Source of the DNA: Candidatus Levyibacteriota bacterium
Lineage (GTDB): Bacteria; Patescibacteria; Microgenomatia; Levybacterales; UBA12049
DNA length: 64,000 nucleotides
Assembly: GCA_016186625.1 (NCBI GenBank)
Contig: JACPLG010000003.1
Location: forward strand, 1-64,000
Direction: 5' to 3'
Made by a program: the position numbers and the translations under genes. Shown here in pieces: positions 6,816 through 13,112 of the stretch; within the stretch, counting starts at the first letter, position 1, and each line of letters begins with the position of its first letter. The notes under the pieces were generated by a model, which was not told where the DNA came from, ran no database searches, and saw only the letters and a program-made list of their open reading frames with translations.

Positions 6816-7753
6816 ATGTCTAGCACGCATATGTTTCGCACTACCCCAAGCCAGCGCTTTAGGCATGGCTTGCGCACCGCAATAATTGCCATTTTAATTG
6901 TAGGAGCATTTTTTGCTGCCAGTACAACCATCACAGTAGTACAGGCACAGAGAGGTAAAGTTGAAGACGTCAAAAACCCAATAGCAAGTCTTCTGCTCCA
7001 GCGCTTCGCTCCTAACCCGAATATGTTGGTGGAGGACCACGTGAGGATTTCTTGCGAAGATTCGTTCAGCGTTAAGGTTTTTACCGCCAACGCTCTGCAT
7101 GATGCCGAGTTTAAGGTAACCGATGAAAGCAAAACCACGATCTTCGGTGCTACTTTGGTAAAAACCATTAACCCCTTGTGGCAAAAAGTGTGGCTTAAAG
7201 ACCTCAATCCTTTTCCTCTTCCCGAAAAATTTTAGTTACAATGACAGCCAAAACCGAAGATGGTAAAGAAGTAGAGCATACACTGATTGTGGAACCTGAC
7301 TGCGCAACCCATATTCATTCCGTGGTAAATCAACTTATTGTCCTTAATCCGATTGGCAAAGTCCTTGTCAACCCAATCCCGCCGGTTGACCCGAACGATC
7401 CTAGCGAACCGCTCCAACTCAAGGCTCCCGACCTGACTGTGGCTGTACCGCGCGATAAAGTCGGAGATACCATAGTGGTTAGACTATTGGACTCAGGAGA
7501 CCAGCCGGTGGGCGGACCCTGCACCATAGGGCCCCAGACAATCCCCGTCGAGATTGTTGCGCTTTCACTGCAAAGCTGCGAGCCGATTACAGTTAGCCCC
7601 CACTCATTTTTTGATGTTTTCTACGAGATAAAAATAGGAGACCATACGACGAATCACCCCGTGAGGCTTATTGACGCATCGCGTCTGGAGGATTTAGGTC
7701 TGGAAACAGAAACTGGAAGCGGTGGTTTTCTTAAGAATTTGAGAATAACATAA
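6816..7753 (+). pseudogene. Secreted surface protein split by a frameshift
   Basis: Two consecutive frames look like one gene. The first (6816-7235) has a basic N-terminus and a hydrophobic segment ending in VVQAQ (signal peptide, about residues 19-45), and stops right after LPEKF. The second (in frame from 7199, ATG at 7241, to 7753) continues a beta-rich domain (ILVTMTAKTEDGKEVEHTLIVEPDC) with three further cysteines. A one-base change at the A5T4 tract near 7227-7235 would join them into about 312 residues. The two pieces could be a real mutation, an assembly error or a programmed -1 slip; no canonical slippery heptamer is in frame. It is the only plus-strand gene in the array. Its 3' end overlaps repeat B. 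Confidence 0.6.
7725..7750. repeat. 26-nt repeat B, copy at the surface-gene 3' end
   Basis: Same 26 nt as 5612-5637, here encoding FLKNLRIT on the plus strand and covering the last codons up to the TAA. Confidence 0.75.
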
Positions 7754-7782
7754 TGACAAACTCCCCTCCATAGGCGGGCAGG

Positions 7783-7842
7783 CAAGTATTTAAGGATAGT
7801 TTTGTGGTGAGAGAGTGGATGAATTTAAGACTGTAGAATATT
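7783..7842. repeat. Repeat A (CAAGTATTTAAGGATAGTTT) and flank
   Basis: The 20-nt core recurs at 9452-9478 and 10235-10261. The 7783 and 10240 copies stay similar for about 60 nt downstream (GTGGATG..TTTAA.ACTGTAGAATATT). Noncoding in all three places. Confidence 0.7.
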
Positions 7843-7919
7843 TAAAATTGAAAATCGTCGGCGAGTGAAACGAGCCGAAAAGAAGCCTAAATTACAAACC
7901 GGGGCTCAAAATAAAGCAA

Positions 7920-8225
7920 TTAATTTTGGTGCTTTATTAAGTTTGGAAACAGACCTTTCACAAATTCAATCATAATCAGCGATAATGCTAAAAGCGAATA
8001 AAGCATTGATCCATAAATTATAATAGTTGTCATATAAATAAATGGGAAAGGAAGATTTGAAAAATACCAGCTGACAACAGCCGGTGTTGTAAGAAAATAA
8101 ACAATCCCATATGCGATAGCAGAAAAAGCAATTAAGATTTTGATATCCCTATATTTCTTAAGTAGTAAAAATACAAAAACAGAACTAAATAAAAGGGGAA
8201 GTGCTGTATAGAGCAGAAAAAACAT
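7920..8225 (-). CDS. Small integral membrane protein
   Basis: 101 residues with three predicted membrane helices (about 3-22, 29-48 and 62-88) joined by short loops. No family recognised. TATAAT (8239-8234) lies 8 nt before the ATG, and the stop codon merges into an array repeat that could pair with AATAAAGCA in the last codons over 9 bp. Confidence 0.55.
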   Translation of the reverse strand: MFFLLYTALPLLFSSVFVFLLLKKYRDIKILIAFSAIAYGIVYFLTTPAVVSWYFSNLPFPFIYMTTIIIYGSMLYSLLALSLIMIEFVKGLFPNLIKHQN

Positions 8226-8273
8226 AATGATCTATTATACCATCCCAATCAACCCCGGGCCAAAATAAAGCAA

Positions 8274-8951
8274 TTAAAAAGGAATGTCGTCTGCTTTTTC
8301 TGAGGGCTCAAAAGACTTTCTGTAAATACAAAGTTCACAAGTTGTTGTTGCTTCGGGCAAATCTCCATTAAGAAAATCCGATATTTCTTTAATTAAATCA
8401 TGAAAACTCTCCATATCTTCCTCAACAGGATGGAATGTGGGCGTAGTAGTAAATACTATTTTTCCGTTTACCAATTTCATCTCTTCGGGATTTATACTAA
8501 CTGCTCCCATTTTTGTGATTTTAATCGGCTCTCCTTCTGCAGGATTCTCCAATGAATATTTATATGCATGCAGTTGACTTTTATATTTTTTAAGAATCTT
8601 TTCCTCATCCGGACCGGTGATTTTAAAATCAATAATTGCATAAGTTCCGTTATCCAAACGAGTGAGGATATCAAATCTTCCGCTTAAAAATACATTTGTT
8701 CCCGGAATAACCACTGATTTCATATAACCTTCCTGAATACTGATTATCCCGCTTGGAAGGTCTGGAAGTATATCTTTAAGATTCATCCCCATTATGGAAT
8801 TTTGAAGAAGCTTATTGATGCGGCCAAACATAGAAGGAAAAGTGCCGGAATGGGAATTACCAAACTTAACTTTCTGGTAATAGCAGAATTTACACTCTTC
8901 CCATAAATATGCAAAATCCGAAGGAGATATTTTATAAATTTGCTGAGACAT
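8274..8951 (-). CDS. PD-(D/E)XK nuclease with four-cysteine cluster (Cas4/RecB-like)
   Basis: 225 residues. The core nuclease motif is visible: GRFD (Asp94), then IIDFK (Asp108, Lys110), then QLHAY (Gln126). Cys20/Cys23 near the N-terminus and Cys205/Cys208 near the C-terminus bracket it, the spacing seen in Cas4 and AddB-type iron-sulphur nucleases. Such enzymes trim single-strand DNA ends. No cas1, cas2 or CRISPR array lies in the window, so this is a solo Cas4-like enzyme. It is one unit of the repeat-flanked array with its own TATAAT (8966-8961). Confidence 0.75.
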   Translation of the reverse strand: MSQQIYKISPSDFAYLWEECKFCYYQKVKFGNSHSGTFPSMFGRINKLLQNSIMGMNLKDILPDLPSGIISIQEGYMKSVVIPGTNVFLSGRFDILTRLDNGTYAIIDFKITGPDEEKILKKYKSQLHAYKYSLENPAEGEPIKITKMGAVSINPEEMKLVNGKIVFTTTPTFHPVEEDMESFHDLIKEISDFLNGDLPEATTTCELCIYRKSFEPSEKADDIPF

Positions 8952-9020
8952 TAGCTGATAATTATACTCCTAGGCTCAAAATAAAGCAATTTCTGTTATT
9001 CTTAGGTTTTTAGATTATTC

Positions 9021-9368
9021 TTAATATACTCTACCCTTGAAATATTCATGGTTTTTTGTCAGAAATAATTCATCAATAAAAATATAAATGACAGGAAGAA
9101 TAGCTGTGATAATCCCGATTATTAGTATTTGTTTCCGGTATTTTCCTTTTAGGAAATACCAGGCCAATGAAGTTCCAAAAATTATAAAAAAGGGTGAAAT
9201 AATTAAACCGCTAAAAAGTAATCCTATTCCTTGATATCCTGGATAGAATATATTGTTTATACCTAATGTGATTAAAACAGCTAGGATCACTCCTATTATG
9301 GTGCCTAGAAAAAGGCTAAGAATAATCCTTAGCGCGATTTTAATCCAGATCATAATTTCTTCACTCAC
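9021..9368 (-). CDS. Small integral membrane protein
   Basis: 115 residues with three hydrophobic helices (about 7-32, 45-68 and 80-97). GTG start at 9368, with TATAGT (9381-9376) 7 nt upstream. No family recognised. The array repeat follows about 30 nt after the stop, and a degenerate copy precedes the promoter. Confidence 0.5.
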   Translation of the reverse strand: MSEEIMIWIKIALRIILSLFLGTIIGVILAVLITLGINNIFYPGYQGIGLLFSGLIISPFFIIFGTSLAWYFLKGKYRKQILIIGIITAILPVIYIFIDELFLTKNHEYFKGRVY

Positions 9369-9587
9369 TTCTTCTACTATACTTCTGAGTTCAGGTTAAA
9401 GCAATTCTGCTATTCTGGTCTTCGCAAGAATTTAGGAATGACATCCTGGTATTCTCAAGTATTTAAGGATAGTTTCGTACTGAAATAACTGATTAATGTT
9501 AGGGTGAGCGGAGAAACGAATATCGTAGCGGAGCGAGCCGGAAAGAAGTACAAAAAAATAACCCCGGGGTCAAAATAAAGCAATAAA

Positions 9588-9621
9588 ATCATTCTGAAAA
9601 TCTTAAGAATTTCAGAATGAT
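9588..9621 (-). terminator. Intrinsic terminator of the 9.6-kb repressor
   Basis: Minus-strand hairpin with 12-bp arms (9588-9599 with 9610-9621) around TTCTTAAGAT, starting inside the last codons. It is followed by TTTATTGCTTTATTTTG, which is the array repeat itself acting as the U-rich tail. Confidence 0.6.
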
Positions 9622-9899
9622 TTCTGTAGAGATTTAAGAAAGCTTACAAATTTTTTACCGTAAGGTGAAAGGGTGTGCTCTACATAATTTCCGGAATAAC
9701 TTTTTTCAATAAGTCCAGCACTCATTAGACGCCTGGTATGTTCGCTAATTGTTTTCTGATTTGCCTTCAGACTGCCGACTATTCCTTCGAGCGTAATGTT
9801 CTTATTTTTATCTATTATCAGTAGGATTGCTATCCGATAGTGATTAGATATTCCTTTTAGGTGTCTTTCCATTTGCTTTGGGGTTTTTAATTCATTCAC
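9612..9899 (-). CDS. Winged-helix repressor, ArsR-like (paralogue of 5604)
   Basis: 95 residues. MERHLKGISNHYRIAILLII is helix 1-2, ITLEGIVGSLKANQKTISEHTRRLMSAGLI the helix-turn-helix, and HTLSPYGKKFVSFL the wing and C-terminal helix. No metal-binding cysteines. It sits alone behind a promoter whose -35 box lies at the centre of a 36-nt hairpin-forming palindrome. This repeats the layout of the 5.6-6.2 kb repressor unit with a different palindrome sequence, so each repressor probably controls itself through its own operator. Confidence 0.8.
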   Translation of the reverse strand: MNELKTPKQMERHLKGISNHYRIAILLIIDKNKNITLEGIVGSLKANQKTISEHTRRLMSAGLIEKSYSGNYVEHTLSPYGKKFVSFLKSLQKSF

Positions 9900-9905
9900 T
9901 AATCT

Positions 9906-9951
9906 AGTATAACTTAAGCATTCTTAAAATCTCAAGATTTTAAGAATGCTT
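9906..9951 (-). promoter_or_regulatory. Promoter with 16-bp-arm palindromic operator
   Basis: 9916-9931 and 9936-9951 are perfect 16-nt inverted arms around TCAA. On the minus strand the centre supplies TTGAGA (-35), 18 nt before TATACT (9911-9906), with the ATG at 9899. Confidence 0.6.
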
Positions 9952-10377
9952 GTCTTGCAGAGATGGGGGTCTGGGGTGAAGTATTATGGAGGTTATAAGT
10001 TAATTTATATTAAAAATGGGGCGAGTCCTTCGACTCTGCTCAGGATAAACGGAGGGAGACCGAAAGTAAATCCGGAATAAGTTAGAATAATTTGGAATAA
10101 TTCCGAAAAATCCAGCCTCAAAATAAAGCAATTTTCTTATTCTAATGTTCTTAAGAATTTGAGAATGACGTACCAACATTCTCAAGTATGTTGGTATGTT
10201 CATGTTGCAGTGGAATGATAAATCTATCCTTAAATTCTCAAGTATTTAAGGATAGTTTCGTGTTGAAGGGGTGGATGGATTTAAAACTGTAGAATATTGA
10301 TTTATTGAAGAGACGGGGAAAATTAAAATCCCGATGTGCGAAGCCGTTCCACTTCGGAAGTGAATGTGTTTTGAATA
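9952..10377. other. Noncoding repeat patch, no convincing gene
   Basis: Holds a REP-like element (10025-10050, CTTCGACTCTGCTCAGG), an array repeat (10114-10132), repeat B (10147-10169), a hairpin TACCAACAT-TCTCAAGT-ATGTTGGTA (10171-10196), a hairpin with 12-bp arms and the same TCTCAAGT loop (10224-10255), and repeat A (10235-10261). No codon-like pattern was seen. It looks like a graveyard or junction of array elements. Confidence 0.65.
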
Positions 10378-10626
10378 TTACCTTTCAAGAACAATTCCTA
10401 TAATTTGTAAAACAAAACCCATAGCAAAAAGGCTGAAGCCAATAATCCCTAACTTTCTATTTTTAAGATGTTTCTTCTGATAATATTTACCGGTTTTCAT
10501 ATTCATTTTGAGTATCAGATCATCATCAACATATCGATTTATATTTAAATAAGGATACAGCATTATTAATGAAGCAATCGTATTAACTCCTAAACCCGAA
10601 ACGATAAATAATGCCGAATAATTCAT
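10378..10626 (-). CDS. Small membrane protein, end of lexA operon
   Basis: 82 residues with two hydrophobic helices (about 4-27 and 57-79) and a charged cytoplasmic-looking loop (YVDDDLILKMNMKTGKYYQKKHLKNRK). No family recognised. It lies 39 nt after the 128-residue gene and is probably the last gene of the LexA-nuclease operon. Confidence 0.5.
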   Translation of the reverse strand: MNYSALFIVSGLGVNTIASLIMLYPYLNINRYVDDDLILKMNMKTGKYYQKKHLKNRKLGIIGFSLFAMGFVLQIIGIVLER

Positions 10627-10665
10627 ATCTCTCTTAATTTTTAATTGACCAGTTAGTTCTCGTTT

Positions 10666-11052
10666 TTAAAGTCTTTTTTCTACCTGTTTCTTAATAAAAT
10701 TCATTATCCCTTGTCTAATTGATAAATATATTCTTACCTCGCCTGGTAAATCGCTTTGCTTGACAAAAGAGAAAGAAGCTTCAAGAAAGTGTCGAAACTC
10801 AGTTAATCTCGGAAGAAAAAGATCCATATAGCAGTAATCATTTGTATCAACATAAAATGCGTTTGGAGGAATTTTAAAATCTTCTAAATTATCGTTTGTA
10901 AGCTCTTCAAGCTTGTTTACTAGCTTTGAATAATTATCTGCGATTTCTCTCCTAACATTGTGGGGGTGCTCTTTTTGAAGATAAGATTCTATGCCAACAA
11001 TTCTGCTATATATTTGCTTAATTCTATCTTTATCTATTTTTGAATTTTTCAT
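10666..11052 (-). CDS. Unknown helical protein
   Basis: 128 residues, soluble, mostly helical (DRIKQIYSRIVGIESYLQKE, NVRREIADNYSKLVNKLEEL) with a PPNAFYVDTNDYCYMDLFL segment. It resembles small effector-associated helical proteins in tone only; no family recognised. Spaced 60 nt after the HEPN-like gene. Confidence 0.5.
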   Translation of the reverse strand: MKNSKIDKDRIKQIYSRIVGIESYLQKEHPHNVRREIADNYSKLVNKLEELTNDNLEDFKIPPNAFYVDTNDYCYMDLFLPRLTEFRHFLEASFSFVKQSDLPGEVRIYLSIRQGIMNFIKKQVEKRL

Positions 11053-11112
11053 TTTGAATTTTAAATTCCTATCATTCCCCTAATTTTTCACCGGCCAATT
11101 AGCTTTCATATC

Positions 11113-11706
11113 TCATAAGAGTTGGTTCAAATCAATATTAAATTCATTTATATATTTGTTGTGCCTTGAGATCGCTTCTTTGGGAGACATTCCATCTAAC
11201 TTTTTAATATACCCAATTACATCTTTATTATAAGCTTTCATAATAAATGTACCGAACAATCTAATCTTTTCTTGTTCTTCCTTCGGAAAATTAATAGTTA
11301 TGTTGTTTCTAAAATAGCAGTAAAGTTTATCTAAATCTTCAAGATTATTAATAAACATTGCATCTCTCCAGCTCTCTGGGTACCGAGTTCTATATGCATT
11401 TTCGAGTTGTTGAAAGAAATTTTCTACAGATTGATGATAGGTCTTTTCTGGCAATTTTAACATTACAACTTTGAAGAGCTTAACCAATTTATGTTCATAT
11501 TGTTTTAGATCCTTCTGTGTTAGATGTTTATTTTCTGTGATTTTTGCTTCAATAATCAAAAATAATTTAAAAAGTTTCTCAAAAGCTTCAGCAGCTTTTG
11601 ACAAACCTGTATGGGTTAACCCGTTGATTAAAAGAATTCTTGCTGATAAATAATCCATATCGGCTATTCCAAGGTATTCAAGTCTTTTAATTAAACTTTC
11701 ACTCAT
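11113..11706 (-). CDS. HEPN-like helical protein
   Basis: 197 residues, all-helical. The segment DMDYLSARILLINGLTHTGLSKAAEAFEKLFKLFLI is typical of HEPN domains (D-x3-AR on one helix, then A-x-E-K-x-x-K on the next). The RNase motif R-x4-6-H is not clear; RHNKYINEF near the C-terminus is a possible but weak candidate. HEPN proteins act as RNases or as partners of nucleotidyltransferases in defence and toxin systems. It starts 17 nt after the SNase gene. Confidence 0.45.
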   Translation of the reverse strand: MSESLIKRLEYLGIADMDYLSARILLINGLTHTGLSKAAEAFEKLFKLFLIIEAKITENKHLTQKDLKQYEHKLVKLFKVVMLKLPEKTYHQSVENFFQQLENAYRTRYPESWRDAMFINNLEDLDKLYCYFRNNITINFPKEEQEKIRLFGTFIMKAYNKDVIGYIKKLDGMSPKEAISRHNKYINEFNIDLNQLL

Positions 11707-11723
11707 AAAATTCTCCTAATTTT

Positions 11724-12011
11724 TCACTGGTCAGTTAGTTTTTGTTTATAACCTTTTTTTTGCATTTTTTCATTAATTGTGGTTTTTTCGCCTAGTGACC
11801 TAGCAATTATGACTTTTCGATTGTATGATATACCTTCTACATCTGCTATCAAATCTTTTCCATCAATTAGATTAGAAAGGGTGTCTTTTGCTCTTTGATA
11901 TCCTCTTTCTCTTTTTTCAGGAGTATTAACATTAGCTAAGCGGAAGAATCTATTCCGCGAGTCTTGGAATGTATCTCCATCAATGACTTTTTTGACTCTT
12001 ATTTTCATCAA
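11724..12011 (-). CDS. Staphylococcal-nuclease-like (SNase) domain nuclease
   Basis: 95 residues, a minimal SNase/thermonuclease fold: VIDGDTF (Ca-binding Asp near residue 11), RLANVNTPEKRERGYQRAKDTL in place of the usual Arg-x-x-x-Asp-x-PE segment, and YNRKVIIARSLG containing the second arginine region. There is no signal peptide, so it would act in the cytoplasm, unlike secreted thermonucleases. It lies 18 nt after the HNH gene in the LexA operon, suggesting damage-induced expression. Confidence 0.8.
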   Translation of the reverse strand: MMKIRVKKVIDGDTFQDSRNRFFRLANVNTPEKRERGYQRAKDTLSNLIDGKDLIADVEGISYNRKVIIARSLGEKTTINEKMQKKGYKQKLTDQ

Positions 12012-12029
12012 TAATCACCTCCTTTATAT

Positions 12030-12320
12030 TTAATTTCTGGCTTTTATAGGACAGGTTAATCTACCTTCACTTCTTGTTGCATTGTTATACCATTGTAATG
12101 GTCTTAAATTTGATAAGTCATCTGTACCACCATCTGATTCTGGTTTAATGTGGTCAATTTCCCAACCAGTGTTATTTTGGCTTGATCTGCTCCCATACAT
12201 ATTTTTATCAATCAAAGCTCCGCAAGTATCCTTTCGTCTATAGCTGGGATCTATCCCTGGGATCAGCATACCTTTTTCCCAGACCTTTTGGATAACATCA
12301 TCACTAAATTTTTGAAACAT
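12030..12320 (-). CDS. HNH endonuclease
   Basis: 96 residues. The HNH core is clear: GWEIDHIKPESDGGTDDLSNLRPLQW followed by NNATRS (Asp-His of the first strand, Asn of the loop and Asn of the helix). The N-terminal part includes a single Cys with no full zinc pair. The ATG begins 3 nt after the LexA-like stop codon, so translation is probably coupled. Small HNH proteins of this kind nick or cut DNA in homing, restriction or phage-encoded settings. Confidence 0.85.
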   Translation of the reverse strand: MFQKFSDDVIQKVWEKGMLIPGIDPSYRRKDTCGALIDKNMYGSRSSQNNTGWEIDHIKPESDGGTDDLSNLRPLQWYNNATRSEGRLTCPIKARN

Positions 12321-12322
12321 AT

Positions 12323-12976
12323 TTATTTATCACCTCCTGTTAAATTTCGTTGTGACTTAAAAACACCTATTGCAACACCATCTATATTAAAAGTCTTACC
12401 TTCATCGGTTTTATTAAAAACAAGATTGCCAAACTGCGGATTTATGGATTCTAGTAAGTATTGGCCGGCAATTTCCTTAAATTTTTTGATAACAAAACCT
12501 TCCTGAGTTCTGGCGACAACAATTCTCCCGGAATCCGTAAAGTGTCCAGGCTCAAATACCACAAGATCTCCATCTTCTATTTTAGGTTCCATACTTTTAC
12601 CAACTGCTTTTATAAGATATAAAGCGCTTTTTAAATTCCGGTTTATAATACCAAGAGGGATTGGCACCATTTCAACGGTCGCCTCATCAACTATATGGTC
12701 AAGAGCTTGCCCACAGCTCGCGCGTCCAAGTAGTGGAAGGAGTGCAATTCCACCAGTTATTTCATCTGGTGAATTTACACGCACCACCTTACCGTATTGA
12801 TCTCTTACTAAATAACCAAGCTCTTCAAGTCTTCGGATGTGGTAAAGGACTGCGTTTGGTGAATCAAGATCAAGTAGGTTGGCCAACTCCCTTAAAGACA
12901 AAGATTCGTTATGGCCTATCGAGGACCGTAGAATTTCTAATATTTTTATTTGTACATTTGATAATTTTTTGAACAT
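12323..12976 (-). CDS. LexA-like self-cleaving repressor
   Basis: 217 residues. An N-terminal winged helix (SLSLRELANLLDLDSPNAVLYHIRRLEELGYL, about 25-57) is followed by an S24 protease domain: cleavage-site region GRASCG (84-89, with Ala-Ser or Cys-Gly in place of the usual Ala-Gly), nucleophile Ser129 in VGKSMEP, and lysine 164 or 165 in GFVIKKF. The family represses SOS genes and cleaves itself when RecA filaments form. Here it heads an operon of nucleases rather than standing alone. Upstream, AAGAATTTTTGGTAATATG lies near the start; no classical LexA box was recognised. Confidence 0.85.
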   Translation of the reverse strand: MFKKLSNVQIKILEILRSSIGHNESLSLRELANLLDLDSPNAVLYHIRRLEELGYLVRDQYGKVVRVNSPDEITGGIALLPLLGRASCGQALDHIVDEATVEMVPIPLGIINRNLKSALYLIKAVGKSMEPKIEDGDLVVFEPGHFTDSGRIVVARTQEGFVIKKFKEIAGQYLLESINPQFGNLVFNKTDEGKTFNIDGVAIGVFKSQRNLTGGDK

Positions 12977-13112
12977 ATTTTTTCATATTACCAAAAATTC
13001 TTATATTATGCAAGCTATTTAAACATTATGGCTACAAAAACTATTATTTAAATTAAAATAGGTTATGAGGCTGAGATTAAGCAATCTGGGTTTGGAAAGT
13101 TAACCTAAGCAA

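Larger units (their letters stand above)
4522..10132 (-). repeat. Dispersed same-orientation direct repeat family, cassette-array spacer
   Basis: Plus-strand core CTCAAAATAAAGCAATT (minus: AATTGCTTTATTTTGAG). Close copies: 5329-5348, 6299-6316, 7901-7921, 8257-8275, 8972-8991, 9564-9584 and 10114-10132. Degenerate copies: 4522-4537, 9391-9406 and about 13068-13085. All have the same orientation. Three begin at the stop codon of a minus-strand gene (5348, 7920, 8274); others lie 15-40 nt beyond one. Several have GGGC or GGCC next to the core. On the minus strand the next gene's own TATAAT and start follow, so the units read as gene, repeat, promoter, gene. AAAGCA in the gene end before at least three copies could pair with TGCTTT in the repeat. 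Confidence 0.8.

Noticed and set aside
4522..10132. Array repeats as integron attC sites or CRISPR
   Set aside because: No attC consensus ends and no integrase seen; spacing is far too long and irregular for CRISPR. The cassette idea is kept only as a hypothesis with an unknown mechanism.
10000..10203. Minus-strand ORF of 67 codons
   Set aside because: It reads through an array repeat, repeat B, a hairpin and a REP element (PEQSRRT peptide).
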